Below, one piece after another: positions 43,818-54,296 of a stretch of DNA of 64,000 bases. Position 1 is the stretch's first letter, and each line of letters opens with the position of its first letter. A model generated the notes under the pieces. It made no database searches. It was given only the letters and a program-made list of their open reading frames with translations, and was not told the DNA's origin. The position numbers and the translations under genes are program-made. Source of the DNA: Intestinibacillus sp. Marseille-P6563 (GTDB lineage Bacteria; Bacillota; Clostridia; Oscillospirales; Butyricicoccaceae); the NCBI RefSeq assembly GCF_900604335.1, contig NZ_UWOD01000001.1:62001-126000 (forward strand), in the 5' to 3' direction.

Positions 43818-44600
43818 TCAGGCCTGTTCTCTTATTCTTTCGCGGAGCGCCAAATAATGTGCCCGGACCTGCGAAGCCTGCCCGCAGCACATCTTCCCTT
43901 CCGTACAAGCACCATCTACGCAGGATGGACCGGTTTTGGAAAACAGCGTCGGCGCGACAGCATAAACCAGTTTGTACATTTCCTCTGCCAGCGCACGAAT
44001 TTCCCATTGCGCACGATTACAGCAACGCAGACGGAAGAAGTTTTGCAGCGACCGGGCATTGACGGTCATCACAATGCGAGTCGTGCAAGCGTTTGGCAAA
44101 ACATAGCGCGCGTCTTCGATGGCCTTTTTTTCAGCTTGGCTGCGGGCCTGCTTTTCAGGCACACCCGATGCGAGAAGGGTCTGTAAATGCTCCTGCATCA
44201 AAACAGCCGTGAGTTCTTCGTAGGTCTGCTGGTCGCTTTCCATAGCAGCGATGAACTTTTCCTTGGCCTGCGGAATTTTTTCGATTTCCGGCGGTACGAC
44301 ATATTCAAATCCGCATTCACGTACATAACGCTGGGACTGCACACTATACGATGCCAGTCGATGACGAGTAATCTGTGCCAAAAGCGAACGCGACACCCCT
44401 TCAATCGCAAAAGAAAAGCTGACATGTTCAATCGGGCTTTCGTGACCAATCTCGGTGAGCATCTGCAAAAAAGACTGGGTCTTTTCTTCGGTCAGACCAT
44501 CCAGAATCCCATCGACATCGGCAGCCGAATAGCAATTCTTTGCCGCGGCAGCAATCAAGCGCTCGGGGTCGGGTGTATATGATAATAAACGTACTTTCAT
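43818..44600 (-). CDS. thyX: Flavin-dependent thymidylate synthase
   Basis: Makes dTMP from dUMP using FAD and methylene-THF. The protein is 260 aa. The ThyX motif is [13 protein letters not shown] (79-91). The dUMP/FAD helix [26 protein letters not shown] follows, then [20 protein letters not shown] lies 7 nt before ATG. It is 1 bp after the WecG gene. No thyA is seen. Confidence 0.95.
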   Translation of the reverse strand: MKVRLLSYTPDPERLIAAAAKNCYSAADVDGILDGLTEEKTQSFLQMLTEIGHESPIEHVSFSFAIEGVSRSLLAQITRHRLASYSVQSQRYVRECGFEYVVPPEIEKIPQAKEKFIAAMESDQQTYEELTAVLMQEHLQTLLASGVPEKQARSQAEKKAIEDARYVLPNACTTRIVMTVNARSLQNFFRLRCCNRAQWEIRALAEEMYKLVYAVAPTLFSKTGPSCVDGACTEGKMCCGQASQVRAHYLALRERIREQA

Positions 44601-44601
44601 A

Positions 44602-45339
44602 TTACGACTCCTTTCCGCCGAACAGCTTTTTCCGGATCACCAATAACATGAAAAGCGGTAGCTTCATCATGCGGCCAATTCGTTTGGGCTCCTTGCACAG
44701 CCGGTAGAACCATTCCAGACCCAGCTTAATAAAGATATCCGGAGCGCGTTGTACCGTTCCGGCAAACACGTCGAGAGAACCTCCCAAGCCACAGCACAGG
44801 GTCACATTGAGTTCCTTCTGATGCTTGGACATAAAACGCTCCTGCTTGGGCGCACCCAGACAAACAAACATCACATCCGCGCCACCGGCTGCGTTGACGG
44901 CCGCCACTGCCTCGCTGTCATTCTTAAAATATCCATCCTTGGTACCGGCGATCACAAGACCGGGATATTTTTTCTTAAGATTTTCCGCTGCCATTTCGGC
45001 TACGCCCGGCTTAGCACCCAATAAAAATAGACGCATTTTTTCCTGTGCCATCCGGTGCATCAGCAGTCCGGCAAAATCCACACCCGGCACACGTCCCGGC
45101 AAATGTTTCCCCAGAATTTTGGCAGCATAAATAACGCCGATTCCATCGGCCAGAACCAGCGATGCATGATTGACTAGATCCTGAAAATCCGGATCTTCCA
45201 TGGCCTGATACACGATTTCCGGGTTTGGAGTCACCACATAGCCCTTCCGTCCGGCGCGGATTTGCTCCATGGCCTGATCGGCAGCCTGTGTGAGCGTAAC
45301 GGCGTCAAAGTTAACGCCCATAATATTCGCTTTACTCAA
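44602..45339 (-). CDS. WecG/TagA/CpsF family glycosyltransferase
   Basis: 245 aa. The family core is seen: [40 protein letters not shown] and [14 protein letters not shown], with [17 protein letters not shown]. It likely transfers an N-acetylhexosaminuronate-type sugar to an undecaprenyl-linked acceptor in wall-polymer synthesis. The C-terminus has GLEWFYRL. I favour the TTG at 45339 with GGGGAG 7 nt upstream; an in-frame ATG at 45366 lacks a ribosome site. Confidence 0.88.
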   Translation of the reverse strand: MSKANIMGVNFDAVTLTQAADQAMEQIRAGRKGYVVTPNPEIVYQAMEDPDFQDLVNHASLVLADGIGVIYAAKILGKHLPGRVPGVDFAGLLMHRMAQEKMRLFLLGAKPGVAEMAAENLKKKYPGLVIAGTKDGYFKNDSEAVAAVNAAGGADVMFVCLGAPKQERFMSKHQKELNVTLCCGLGGSLDVFAGTVQRAPDIFIKLGLEWFYRLCKEPKRIGRMMKLPLFMLLVIRKKLFGGKES

Positions 45340-45482
45340 ATCTAGATCTCCCCACTCACATGACATGATAATCGATATTATTGTATCTCATTTTCCGAAA
45401 AATCTCAAGTCGATCGGAAAACTATTTGCAAAATGCACATATTTTGCCTGTTTTTCGCTTAGTCTTTGGTTTTATTGGGCGG

Positions 45483-45511
45483 AAAAAGAAGGACACTCCA
45501 GAGGAGTGCCC
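45483..45511 (-). terminator. Terminator after leuB
   Basis: A 9-bp stem (45491-45499 with 45503-45511) with a 3-nt loop is followed on the minus strand by TTCTTTTT. Confidence 0.85.
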
Positions 45512-45529
45512 TTTGCTTGCAGCTCTTTT

Positions 45530-46606
45530 TTATAGGTTCCCGCGAATGATTTCGCCCATTTCGTGGGTGCTGAGCGCCTTTTCACCCTTCGCAGCCAGAT
45601 CCGCAGTACGGTATCCATCGTTGAGAGCCTTCTCAACGGACGCTTCGATAGCATCCGCTTCTGCCGACAGACCGAACGAATACCGCAGCATCATAGCGCA
45701 CGACAGAATGGTTGCAATCGGATTGGCAATGCCCTTCCCTGCAATGTCAGGCGCCGAACCATGGATGGGCTCATACATACCGCGTCCGCTCTCATTAAGC
45801 GAAGCCGACGGCAGCATGCCAATCGAACCGGTGATCATGGAAGCTTCGTCCGACAGAATATCACCGAACAGATTGCCGGTCACGATCACGTCAAACTGAC
45901 CCGGATTGCGTACAAGCTGCATGGCAGCATTGTCGACATACATATGGTTCAGTTCTACGTCCGGATATTCGGCTGCAATGCGGGTGACCGTTTCGCGCCA
46001 GACACGCGAGGTTTCCAGCACATTGGCCTTATCGACCGAAGTTACCTTTTTGGAACGCACACGCGCCATTTCAAACGCACGGCGCGCGATACGCTCGATT
46101 TCATACACCGAGTAGTTCATGTCGTCGTAGCCGACCACACCCCAGCCCTTGTCGCTTTCGCGGCGACCGTGTTCGCCGAAATAAACGTCACCGGTCAATT
46201 CACGGCAAACCACGATGTCAAAACCATCCCCGATGATTTCGGGCTTGATCGGGCAGGCTTCTGCCAGAGCCTTGTACATCATCGCCGGGCGGATGTTCGC
46301 AAACAGACCGAGTGCCGCACGCAGGCCGAGCAGTGCCTTTTCCGGGCGCTTTTCGGACGGCACATTATCCCACTTCGGACCGCCCACAGCGCCGAGCAGT
46401 ACCGAATCGGCTGCCTTGCAGACTTCGATGGTTTCCTCGGTCAGCGGAATGCCGTTTGCATCAATCGAGCAGCCGCCAGCCAGCACTTCCTGGAAGGAAA
46501 ATTCATGACCGAACTTTTCCCCGATCTTTTCGAGCACCAGCATGGCCTCGGAAACGATCTCCGGGCCGATGCCATCGCCCTTTACAACTGCAATTTGATA
46601 CTTCAT
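45530..46606 (-). CDS. leuB: 3-isopropylmalate dehydrogenase
   Basis: NAD-dependent oxidative decarboxylation in leucine synthesis. The protein is 358 aa. It has [11 protein letters not shown] at the N-terminus, [26 protein letters not shown] and the Mg/substrate signature [26 protein letters not shown]. It is the last gene of leuA-C-D-B, 3 bp after leuD. Confidence 0.96.
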   Translation of the reverse strand: MKYQIAVVKGDGIGPEIVSEAMLVLEKIGEKFGHEFSFQEVLAGGCSIDANGIPLTEETIEVCKAADSVLLGAVGGPKWDNVPSEKRPEKALLGLRAALGLFANIRPAMMYKALAEACPIKPEIIGDGFDIVVCRELTGDVYFGEHGRRESDKGWGVVGYDDMNYSVYEIERIARRAFEMARVRSKKVTSVDKANVLETSRVWRETVTRIAAEYPDVELNHMYVDNAAMQLVRNPGQFDVIVTGNLFGDILSDEASMITGSIGMLPSASLNESGRGMYEPIHGSAPDIAGKGIANPIATILSCAMMLRYSFGLSAEADAIEASVEKALNDGYRTADLAAKGEKALSTHEMGEIIRGNL

Positions 46607-46609
46607 CGT

Positions 46610-47101
46610 TTAAAACCCTCTCTTTTTCAGGCTCTTGAGCAGGCCGCCGTCTGCAATGATGTTCTGAATAAACGGCGGGAAAGCGACTGCCTGATAGCTT
46701 TCGCCCTTGGTTTCGTTGGTGATGATACCGGTATCGAAGTCGATCGAAACCGTATCACCCGCCTGAATCGCATTGGCGGCTGCTTCGCATTCCAGAATCG
46801 GCAGACCAATGTTGATTGCATTGCGGTAGAAAATGCGGGCAAACGAGGAAGCGATGACGCAGGACACCCCATTTTCCTTGATGACCAGCGGGGCATGTTC
46901 ACGGGACGAGCCGCAGCCAAAGTTGCGGGTTGCAACAATGATATCGCCCGGCTGTACTTTCTTGACAAACTCGGTGTCAATGTCCTCCATTGCGTGGGTA
47001 GCCAATTCCTTGGGGTCTGCAATGTTCAGATACCGTGCCGGGATGATAACGTCGGTATCGACATTGTCGCCATATTTAAAAACAGAACCTTTTACAACCA
47101 T
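46610..47101 (-). CDS. leuD: 3-isopropylmalate dehydratase small subunit
   Basis: 163-aa short (LeuD2/archaeal-type) subunit with [35 protein letters not shown] and [22 protein letters not shown] precedes ATG. It pairs with the LeuC encoded just upstream. Confidence 0.96.
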   Translation of the reverse strand: MVVKGSVFKYGDNVDTDVIIPARYLNIADPKELATHAMEDIDTEFVKKVQPGDIIVATRNFGCGSSREHAPLVIKENGVSCVIASSFARIFYRNAINIGLPILECEAAANAIQAGDTVSIDFDTGIITNETKGESYQAVAFPPFIQNIIADGGLLKSLKKRGF

Positions 47102-47116
47102 GTTGTTTCTCCTCCC

Positions 47117-48379
47117 TTAGTCCAGGTCTTCGGGCGAGCAGATGTAGCCCTTGACGGCCGAAGCGGCTGCGACTGCGGGGCTGGACAGATAGATCTCGCT
47201 CGTGATATGGCCCATACGGCCGACAAAATTGCGGTTTGTGGTCGAGATGGCACGTTCGCCCTGGGCCAGAATACCCATATAACCACCCAGGCACGGACCG
47301 CAGGTCGGGGTGGAAATGATGGCGCCCGCCTGGATGAAGATCTTGGCCAGACCTTCTTCGATGCACTGGAGATAGACTTCCTGAGTCGCCGGGATGACGA
47401 TGGTACGCACATCGCGTGCCACGTGACGGCCCTTGAGGATATCGGCTGCAATGCGCATATCTTCGATGCGGCCATTGGTGCACGAACCGATGACCGACTG
47501 CTGTACTTCGATCTTGCCCAGTTCATCGACCGTCTTGGTGTTTTCGGGCAGGTGCGGACAAGCAACCGTCGGACGCAGGGTGGACAGGTCGATTTCATAC
47601 GTTGCGACATATTCCGCATCCTCGTCGGCTTCAAAGACCGTTACCGGACGCTGGACGCGGTCCTTGATGTAAGCCATGGTCTTGTCATCCACCGGGAAGA
47701 TACCATTTTTGCCGCCAGCTTCAATGGCCATGTTGCAGATGGTGAAACGATCATCCATGGACAGTTCGGCAACGCCTTCGCCGGTAAATTCCATGGACTG
47801 GTACAGTGCGCCATCTACGCCGATCTTGCCGATGATGTGCAGAATGACGTCTTTACCCGAAATCCAGGGAGCCTTCTTGCCTTTGAGGACAAAGCGGATG
47901 GCGCTGGGCACTTTAAACCATGCCTTACCGGTCGCCATGCCGGCTGCCAGGTCGGTCGAACCAACGCCGGTCGAGAACGCACCCAGTGCACCATAGGTGC
48001 AGGTGTGCGAGTCTGCGCCGATGATGAGTTCGCCCGGAGCGGTCAGGCCTTTTTCGGGCAGAAGTGCATGTTCTACACCCATCTCGCCAACATCGTAAAA
48101 GTTTACGATGTCATGCTTGTGGGCAAATTCGCGGCATTCCAAGCACTGCTGTGCCGACTTGATGTCCTTATTCGGTGCAAAGTGGTCCATGACCAGCGCA
48201 ATCTTGGTGCGGTCAAAAACCTTTTCAAAGCCAGCCTTCTCCATCTCGCGGATAGCGACCGGGCCGGTGATGTCATTTGCCAGCGTCAGATCGAGATTGG
48301 CTTCGATCAGCTGTCCGGCGGTTACCTGATCCAGTCCCGCATGATGGGCCAGGATCTTTTGGCTCATTGTCATTCCCAT
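47117..48379 (-). CDS. leuC: 3-isopropylmalate dehydratase large subunit
   Basis: 420-aa [4Fe-4S] hydro-lyase of the short HacA/LeuC2 type. The cluster cysteines lie in [14 protein letters not shown] and [11 protein letters not shown]; it also has [15 protein letters not shown] and [15 protein letters not shown] lies 9 nt before ATG, 18 bp after leuA. Confidence 0.96.
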   Translation of the reverse strand: MGMTMSQKILAHHAGLDQVTAGQLIEANLDLTLANDITGPVAIREMEKAGFEKVFDRTKIALVMDHFAPNKDIKSAQQCLECREFAHKHDIVNFYDVGEMGVEHALLPEKGLTAPGELIIGADSHTCTYGALGAFSTGVGSTDLAAGMATGKAWFKVPSAIRFVLKGKKAPWISGKDVILHIIGKIGVDGALYQSMEFTGEGVAELSMDDRFTICNMAIEAGGKNGIFPVDDKTMAYIKDRVQRPVTVFEADEDAEYVATYEIDLSTLRPTVACPHLPENTKTVDELGKIEVQQSVIGSCTNGRIEDMRIAADILKGRHVARDVRTIVIPATQEVYLQCIEEGLAKIFIQAGAIISTPTCGPCLGGYMGILAQGERAISTTNRNFVGRMGHITSEIYLSSPAVAAASAVKGYICSPEDLD

Positions 48380-48397
48380 TGTCTGTATCTCCCTCTA

Positions 48398-49906
48398 TTA
48401 ATCCATGAAGAACTTATTGATACCATTGATATACGCCTTGATCGACGCTTCGACAATATCGGTCGATACGCCGCGGCCAGTGACCATCGGGCTGCCATCC
48501 ACGGTGATCTTAACGATTGCTTCTGCCTGTGCATCTTCACCGTCGGTCATGGACTTCAGCGAGTAGTCTTCCAGCACAATGTTCTTGTCAACAATCTTAT
48601 TGATCGCACGGAATGCAGCATTGATCGGGCCATCCGAAGCAGCAACGCGCTCAAAGACTTCATCGCCCTTCTTCATCTTAATAACCGCCGTCGAAGTAAT
48701 GGAATTACCCGAATTGATGACAAAGTTCACAAGCGTATAGCGTTCTGCGCCGGATACCGGTGCTACGCCGATAATTGCTTCCAGGTCGCGGTCCTTGACC
48801 GTCTTTTTCTTATCAGCCAGAATCTTGAACTTTTCAAAGGCCTTATCCAGCTTTTCTTTGCTGAGCGTATAACCCAGTTCGTTCAGGCGCTCTTCGAAAG
48901 CGTGGCGGCCCGAATGCTTGCCGAGTACCAGAGCAGTCTTGGGCAGACCAATCGACTCGGGCGTCATAATCTCATAGGTTTCACGATTCGCCATGACACC
49001 ATGCTGATGGATGCCGGCCTCATGCGCAAACGCATTGGCACCCACAATCGCCTTGGTCGGTGCAACCGAAACACCGGTGATGGTTTCGATCATACGGCTT
49101 GCGCGATAGATGTGCGTGGTGTCGATGGCGCAGTCCACACCGAAGTGATCCTTGCGCGTCTTGAGTGCCATAACGCATTCTTCCATGGAAGCGTTGCCGG
49201 CACGTTCGCCGATGCCGTTAATGGTGCATTCGATCTGATCGATGCCTGCCTGTACACCGGCCAGCGAGTTGGCGACTGCCATACCGAGGTCATTGTGCAT
49301 ATGGCAGGACAGAATGATATTTTCAATACCCGGTGTATGCTCGCGGATGTAACGGATGCGAGCAGCGTATTCGTCGGGAACCATATAACCAACGGTATCC
49401 GGAATGTTGATTGTTGTTGCGCCAGCCTTGATGGCGGTTTCAAACACGCGGCACAGGAAATCCAGATCGGAACGGGTCGCATCCTCTGCCGAGAATTCGA
49501 TGTCCGAGCAACGGCTCTTGGCATACGCCACATTATGTGCTACCGCTTCAATGACCTGCTCGGGGGTCATCTTGAGCTTATATTCCATATGTAAGGGCGA
49601 AGTGGCTAGGAATACATGAATACGGGCCGATTCGGCACGGCGGATGGCGTTCCAAGCCGCGTCAATATCCTTTTCCACACAGCGGGCCAGCGAGCAGATC
49701 GTCGAACCATGGACGATATCAGCGATTGCAGCAACCGCAGCCGCATCACCAGGCGAAGAAGCAGCAAAGCCTGCTTCGATGATCTCGACCTTCATGGCTT
49801 CCAGTGCCTTTGCAACTTCAATCTTTTCATTTAAATTCATGCTGCAGCCCGGCGACTGCTCACCATCACGCAGCGTAGTGTCAAAAATTCGAATCGTTCT
49901 TCCCAT
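48398..49906 (-). CDS. leuA: 2-isopropylmalate synthase
   Basis: First committed step of leucine synthesis, from acetyl-CoA and 2-ketoisovalerate. The protein is 502 aa. The TIM barrel begins IFDTTLRDGEQSPGCSMN, with the metal ligands in CHMHNDLGMAVANSLAG and the flexible HQHGVMA segment. The C-terminal allosteric LeuA dimer domain (after about 390) is present, so leucine feedback is expected. I start at ATG 49906 with GGAGG 8 nt upstream; a TTG five codons earlier overlaps that site. Confidence 0.95.
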   Translation of the reverse strand: MGRTIRIFDTTLRDGEQSPGCSMNLNEKIEVAKALEAMKVEIIEAGFAASSPGDAAAVAAIADIVHGSTICSLARCVEKDIDAAWNAIRRAESARIHVFLATSPLHMEYKLKMTPEQVIEAVAHNVAYAKSRCSDIEFSAEDATRSDLDFLCRVFETAIKAGATTINIPDTVGYMVPDEYAARIRYIREHTPGIENIILSCHMHNDLGMAVANSLAGVQAGIDQIECTINGIGERAGNASMEECVMALKTRKDHFGVDCAIDTTHIYRASRMIETITGVSVAPTKAIVGANAFAHEAGIHQHGVMANRETYEIMTPESIGLPKTALVLGKHSGRHAFEERLNELGYTLSKEKLDKAFEKFKILADKKKTVKDRDLEAIIGVAPVSGAERYTLVNFVINSGNSITSTAVIKMKKGDEVFERVAASDGPINAAFRAINKIVDKNIVLEDYSLKSMTDGEDAQAEAIVKITVDGSPMVTGRGVSTDIVEASIKAYINGINKFFMD

Positions 49907-49956
49907 TTCAGTTTCCTCCAATCGATTTTAATAGGGATGAATTTGTAAAATCGGGA

Positions 49957-50227
49957 CAAAAAAGGCTTCGTCCCTTAATCCTTAAGAGACGAAGCCTGAA
50001 CTCCGCGTTACCACTCTTATTGCCGCCAAGGGGCGACCACTCTGTGCACATCAAACAATGCGCTTCCCCGATAACGGAGGGAATTCCGTCCTTACCTAGG
50101 CAATAAATGCGTTCAGCAGGCTACTCCCTGGCGAGTTTCATCATCATCCAATACCGTCTTACACCAACCGGCGGCTCTCTGAAATCTTTTGATGACTACT
50201 ATACCAGTTCATCACATTTAAAAATCT
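49957..50227 (-). promoter_or_regulatory. T-box riboswitch leader of the leu operon (tRNA-Leu, CUC)
   Basis: The minus strand has TATAGTAG (specifier loop 5' side), CAGAGAG bulge, GGTTGGTGTAAG terminal loop, then TGAAA-CTC-G before CCAG, which pairs with CTGG. This sets the specifier at CUC (50133-50135), a Leu codon. The T-box AGAGTGGTAACGCGGAG is at 50001-50017. A 15-bp terminator stem (49964-49978 with 49982-49996) and T6 tail end the leader. UGGU fits A73 of tRNA-Leu. The long 49907-50376 gap is this leader plus two divergent promoters. Confidence 0.93.
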
Positions 50228-50233
50228 GTTTAT

Positions 50234-50262
50234 AGTTTATCGAATCCACGGCTGCCTGTCAA
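50234..50262 (-). promoter_or_regulatory. Promoter of the leu operon T-box
   Basis: TTGACA (50257-50262), a 17-nt spacer and TAAACT (50234-50239). Confidence 0.72.
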
Positions 50263-50312
50263 GGGGGAATTTGCATATTTTTGATGCTTTTTTCACCGCG
50301 GGTAAATCCAGG

Positions 50313-50341
50313 TTGAATCCGCTTGCAAAATGCGATATAAT
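50313..50341 (+). promoter_or_regulatory. Promoter of the PAP2-flippase-PPTase operon
   Basis: TTGAAT (50313-50318), a 17-nt spacer and TATAAT (50336-50341), about 35 nt upstream of the PAP2 ATG. Confidence 0.72.
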
Positions 50342-50376
50342 CAAAATTATTATCGCAAGTGATGTAGGAGTATATT

Positions 50377-50931
50377 ATGGAACTGATCCAATCCTTCGAC
50401 TACGAGGTTCTGCTTTTTCTGATCGAACATGTCCGATCTGCATTTTTAACCCCGATTTTCCTGTTCATTACCCATTTTGGGGATGGGGGCGCTCTGTGGC
50501 TTGTGGTAGCAGTGCTATGCCTGCTGCGCCGGGAAACCCGGCCTTGCGGGATTATCATTCTGCTGGCGCTGGTTCTGGGCCTTTTGATAGGCAACCTTGC
50601 AATTAAGAATCTGGTTGCGCGTCCGAGACCTTTCCAAACCTATCCGGAACTGACCAATTTGGTGCCGCAAGGTGGCTACTCCTTCCCTTCTGCGCATGCT
50701 ATGTCCTCTTTTGCAGCAGCGACATCGGCTTTTCTGTTTTTCCGCCGGCATGGGCGCAAATGGCTGGGGATTGTTCTGCTTTTCCTGGCGGCCTGCATTG
50801 CCATTTCCCGGCTTTATGTCTGTGTACACTATCCGTCCGACGTTTTGTGCGGCAGCTTGCTGGGTATTGCATTGGGATGTCTGGCAACCTATCTGGTTCA
50901 AAAATTTTATCTTTCCCGTGTGGAATCATGA
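50377..50931 (+). CDS. PAP2 family phosphatase
   Basis: 184-aa integral membrane protein with about five or six helices. The three acid phosphatase motifs are present: KNLVARPRP, YSFPSAHAMSSF and SRLYVCVHYPSDV with the catalytic histidines. It may dephosphorylate undecaprenyl diphosphate or another lipid phosphate at the membrane. AGGAG is 6 nt before ATG. It leads a likely operon with the flippase, which fits a role in lipid-linked glycan cycling. Confidence 0.92.
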   Translation: MELIQSFDYEVLLFLIEHVRSAFLTPIFLFITHFGDGGALWLVVAVLCLLRRETRPCGIIILLALVLGLLIGNLAIKNLVARPRPFQTYPELTNLVPQGGYSFPSAHAMSSFAAATSAFLFFRRHGRKWLGIVLLFLAACIAISRLYVCVHYPSDVLCGSLLGIALGCLATYLVQKFYLSRVES

Positions 50932-50946
50932 GTCGAGGAGCACTCC

Positions 50947-52368
50947 ATGAAGAAAAATAAATATGCCCAGTTGATGGGCAATACCTTGATTTTTGCGATC
51001 GGCACCTTTGCGTCGAAAATCCTTGTTTTTCTGATGATGCGGTACTACACCGCTGTCTTAAGCACATCGGACTTTGGTATCAGCGATCTGATTACCCAGG
51101 CGGCGAATGTGCTCATCCCGATCGCAACGGTCAGCATTACCTCTGGTGTGATTCGGTTTGGGTTGGTCAAAGCCAATGATAAACGCGAGATTTTCTCCAT
51201 CGGTGTCGTTACGGTACTGTGTGGCTATACAATCCTGTTGCTGTTCTCTCCCCTGCTCGGGAAGATCGATGTGCTATCTCCCTATTTGGTGCTCATTTAT
51301 CTCTATGTTTTGACCTCTTCGTTGCAGCAGGTATGTCATCAGTTTGTGCGTGCCCGCGGTCATGTGCGGCTGTACGCGCTGGACGGCATCTTTCGCACCG
51401 TGTGCACCATTGTATTTAATGTGCTGTTCCTGAGTGTATTGGGACTCGGCATCACTGGATATGTCTTGAGCATCATTGTTGCCGATGCGCTGTCCATTGT
51501 AGCGCTTAGTGCAATCGATGGATTGCCGCGATTTTTCCGCCTGCGGTATTTAAATCCGGTGATGGCACGCTCCATGCTGGCCTATTCCCTGCCGCTGATT
51601 TTTGCGACCGAGTGCAACTGGATCATCAGCATGTCCGACCGATTCTTTATTGAAGCCATGCGTTCTTCGCATGAATTGGGCTTATATGCGGTATCCTCCC
51701 GCATTCCTACGATTATGATCCTGATCTCGAGCATTTTTATTGATGCCTGGCAGATTTCGACCATCAATGGCAGCAGCCGCAAGGAGCAAGAGGACTTTTT
51801 CACTACGGTCGGGAACATTTATCAGGCGCTCGTCGTGGTTTTGGTTTCGGGAATCATCCTGTTTTCCAAGGTGTTCGTCTTTCTATTTGCCGCGCCTTCG
51901 TATTATGAGGCTTGGACCTTTATCCCGCTGCTTGTAATCGGCTCGGGGTTTGCTTGTCTATCGAACTTTGTGAACAGTGTCTATACTCTTGAGAAAAAAA
52001 GCACCTGCACGATGGCGACCGTTGTTCTGGGAGCCATCGTAAATATCGGGCTGAATATTTTAATGATTCCGTCGTATGGTCCCCAGGGTGCTGCTTTGGC
52101 AACCGCGATCAGTTATATCCTAATGTTTCTCATCCGTGCGATTCACAGCCGGCGTTACATCACCCTACGATGGGAATATCTTCGCTTTGTGGTCTCTGGG
52201 CTGGTTTTGGTTTTGCAGTGCTTTTTTATGCTGCGCGAAGTGCCGCTTTGGATTCCGATTGAGATCTTATTGTTCGCTACCATTGTCGTACTCAATGGGG
52301 ATGATATTTGGAGAGCCGTCTGCAAAATATTGCGGCGTGCCGTTCCCCGCCCGCGTGCCCGCTCATGA
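50947..52368 (+). CDS. Polysaccharide flippase (Wzx/MATE-like, MVF superfamily)
   Basis: 473 aa with 12-14 predicted membrane helices. It begins NTLIFAIGTFASKILVFLMMRYYTA and has SMSDRFFIEAMRSSHELGLYAVSSRIP, the usual Wzx-type segment, and GAIVNIGLNILMIPSYGPQGAALATAISY near the C-terminus. It is a probable flippase for lipid-linked sugar units. GAGGAG precedes ATG, 15 bp after the PAP2 gene. Its stop overlaps the next ATG. Confidence 0.9.
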   Translation: MKKNKYAQLMGNTLIFAIGTFASKILVFLMMRYYTAVLSTSDFGISDLITQAANVLIPIATVSITSGVIRFGLVKANDKREIFSIGVVTVLCGYTILLLFSPLLGKIDVLSPYLVLIYLYVLTSSLQQVCHQFVRARGHVRLYALDGIFRTVCTIVFNVLFLSVLGLGITGYVLSIIVADALSIVALSAIDGLPRFFRLRYLNPVMARSMLAYSLPLIFATECNWIISMSDRFFIEAMRSSHELGLYAVSSRIPTIMILISSIFIDAWQISTINGSSRKEQEDFFTTVGNIYQALVVVLVSGIILFSKVFVFLFAAPSYYEAWTFIPLLVIGSGFACLSNFVNSVYTLEKKSTCTMATVVLGAIVNIGLNILMIPSYGPQGAALATAISYILMFLIRAIHSRRYITLRWEYLRFVVSGLVLVLQCFFMLREVPLWIPIEILLFATIVVLNGDDIWRAVCKILRRAVPRPRARS

Positions 52369-53030
52369 AAACAGTTTCTATTTTTGCTCTGCCCATTGAA
52401 GGGGCGTTGCAGTTCCCCTCCTACCCGATTGCGCCTTCCCGTCTGTTAGAGTGCAACCGAATGCTTCGTCCCGAAGCGCGTGCCCGTTCCTTAGCAGCGG
52501 AACTGCTGCTGTGCTGGGCAGTGCGGCATATGCGCCCTGCCCATGTGCCAAGCCCTCCGCTGCGCAGTTATCTGCCACAAGGCAAACCATATTTTCGGGA
52601 AAATCCAGATTTCGCATTCAGTTTGTCCCATGCAGAAGAATGGGCAGTATTGGCGGTCAGTGATGTACCGCTTGGTATTGATTTGGAGAAAACCGGGAAA
52701 GGTGGTGCTCCGGTCGTGGCCCGCTTCTTCCATGAGCAGGAAAAGAAGTTTTTTGATACTCTCCCAGAGTCACAGCAGGAGGATGCTTTTTGTAAACTGT
52801 GGGTCTTAAAGGAAAGCGTCGTCAAAGCGTTGGGAACCGGGATGCATTTTCCGTTTTCCCGCTTTGCGGTATCCTTGACGCCGACTCCGTCAGTATGCGG
52901 TCTGGAAACGTCCGCCCAGCTTTTTCTGCACCCGTTTTCAGAAGAATATCGCTTGGGCGGATGTGTGCTCACAGATGAGGCCGTTTCCCCATCTTTGCAA
53001 ATCCTCTCCCTGGATGAAGTTTTAAAATAA
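52365..53030 (+). CDS. 4'-phosphopantetheinyl transferase (Sfp type)
   Basis: 221-aa enzyme that attaches the phosphopantetheine arm of CoA to carrier proteins. It has LPQGKPYFRENPDFAFSLSHAEEWAVLAVS, the Mg-binding GIDLEK, and CKLWVLKESVVKALGTGMHFPF with the WxxKES signature. ATG 52365 overlaps the flippase stop (ATGA); the frame opens 19 codons earlier only within the flippase gene. No NRPS/PKS is in the window, so its client proteins are unknown. Confidence 0.9.
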   Translation: MKTVSIFALPIEGALQFPSYPIAPSRLLECNRMLRPEARARSLAAELLLCWAVRHMRPAHVPSPPLRSYLPQGKPYFRENPDFAFSLSHAEEWAVLAVSDVPLGIDLEKTGKGGAPVVARFFHEQEKKFFDTLPESQQEDAFCKLWVLKESVVKALGTGMHFPFSRFAVSLTPTPSVCGLETSAQLFLHPFSEEYRLGGCVLTDEAVSPSLQILSLDEVLK

Positions 53031-53066
53031 GGACGTATGAAAAAATCATACGTCCTTTATTTTTTA
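53031..53066. terminator. Bidirectional terminator between PPTase and the exporter pair
   Basis: A 10-bp stem (53031-53040 with 53046-53055), 5-nt A loop and T-rich tail on the plus strand. The minus-strand side is also T-rich. Confidence 0.85.
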
Positions 53067-53497
53067 GCTTTTGCGCCAAATAGACTGACAATGGAAGACA
53101 CCACAACGACACCCATCGCCAAGGCACCGGCAATGCCCACCGTATTGATGCACTCCCGAACCGCTTGGGAAGTTTGCCCACGAATACAGAATAACATGGT
53201 CTGATAGATGCCATTGCCGGGCACCAAAGGAATCAATGAAACTGCCAGAAAAACGCTCACCGGTGTACGCAGAGTCCGTGCAGCCCATTCGGCAAAAATC
53301 GTAATCGCCAATGTAGCAATAAAATAACGCGGAATCGCACTGGCAGGAAAAGGCCAAGCGCCCAACAGATATACCAGCCAGCCCAAGGAACCACCCAGCC
53401 CGGCAACAAATAACTTGCGGCCACGCACCTGAAAAATGATTCCAAAACAAACGCTGGCAAAGAAACTCATCACACATTGATAGACAAGATCGGCCAT
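53057..53497 (-). CDS. Threonine/serine exporter small half (ThrE_2, YjjB-like)
   Basis: 146 aa with about four membrane helices. It has the DUF3815 features FFASVCFGIIFQV, GLGGSLGWLVYLL, RTPVSVFLAVSLIPLVPGNGIY and a C-terminal helix. It forms the C-terminal half of a split ThrE-type amino-acid exporter with the gene 3 bp upstream. Its stop is inside the shared terminator region. Confidence 0.9.
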   Translation of the reverse strand: MADLVYQCVMSFFASVCFGIIFQVRGRKLFVAGLGGSLGWLVYLLGAWPFPASAIPRYFIATLAITIFAEWAARTLRTPVSVFLAVSLIPLVPGNGIYQTMLFCIRGQTSQAVRECINTVGIAGALAMGVVVVSSIVSLFGAKAKK

Positions 53498-53500
53498 CTT

Positions 53501-54262
53501 TTATCCTCCCAGCATACCGGCAAGGCTCAGCGGCATGGCTGCCCCCACAGCGATACCGGCTGCGACCAAAAGGGCTTCGGTAAATTTTGTAATGCCTGCA
53601 ACAATATCGCCAGCAATCAGATCGCGAATCGCGTTGGTCATGGGTAGTCCAGGCACCAAAGCCATGATCGACCCTACAATCATGGTATCATACTGCCCGA
53701 CCCATCCAAAACGATAACAAAGCAAGCCCGACAGCGCTACCCAAAAGCCACCCGCGACGTTCAAAAATAGTCCATTGACATGGATTCGGTTCATAGAGGT
53801 TATCAGCCCCCAAAGTACCAGGCACGTACAGCAGGCGCATAAGGCTTCGGCCAGACTACCGCCAAACAGCAACGTAAAAAATAGTCCGGAACCGCCGGTA
53901 GCCAAACACAACTCGGCAGCACGGAAATTTGCATGCTGATCGATCAAATGCAGCTGTTCCTGAATAGATTCATAATCCATCGGCTCTTTGCAAAGGCTGC
54001 GGCACAAGGCATTGAGCTGGTCAAGCCGTCCCAAATTGGTGCTGCGATGATAAATGCGCGTGACACGGGTGATGGGATTGCCTTCCGCAGGCACCATGGA
54101 AGCAATGATGGCTGTTGGTACAGCATAAACCTGAATATCTTTTGCCCCATAAGCCCGGCAAATGCGCGCTATGGATTCCTCGACCCGGTAAATCTCTGCC
54201 CCGCTTTCCAGCAGTCGCTGGCCGATATCGATCGAAATGGTAATGATTTCAGTTGCGGTCAA
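53501..54262 (-). CDS. Threonine/serine exporter large half (ThrE N-domain, YjjP-like, DUF1212)
   Basis: 253 aa from TTG 54262. It begins LTATEIITISIDIGQRLLESGAEIYRVEESIARIC, the DUF1212 start, followed by VYAVPTAIIASM and five C-terminal membrane segments (VPGLPMTNAIRDLIAGD). I prefer this TTG because GGAAAGGG is 8 nt upstream and homologous proteins start there. The open frame extends 21 codons further, but that stretch contains the promoter. Confidence 0.85.
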   Translation of the reverse strand: MTATEIITISIDIGQRLLESGAEIYRVEESIARICRAYGAKDIQVYAVPTAIIASMVPAEGNPITRVTRIYHRSTNLGRLDQLNALCRSLCKEPMDYESIQEQLHLIDQHANFRAAELCLATGGSGLFFTLLFGGSLAEALCACCTCLVLWGLITSMNRIHVNGLFLNVAGGFWVALSGLLCYRFGWVGQYDTMIVGSIMALVPGLPMTNAIRDLIAGDIVAGITKFTEALLVAAGIAVGAAMPLSLAGMLGG

Positions 54263-54296
54263 CCTTGCCACCCTTTCCACATCGTTTTGCATGTTC

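Noticed and set aside
43805-43822. Short hairpin CCTGAG/CTCAGG between thyX and the DUF2156 gene
   Set aside because: Only 6 bp, overlaps the thyX stop and lacks a good T-run; too weak to call a terminator.
45563-49594. A 4-kb open reading frame (1343 codons) on the plus strand, antisense to the whole leu operon
   Set aside because: leuB, leuD, leuC and leuA are all in the same phase, and the antisense frame is codon-aligned with them. It stays open simply because the sense genes avoid TTA, CTA and TCA codons and the gaps keep phase. It has no ribosome site or recognisable domain.
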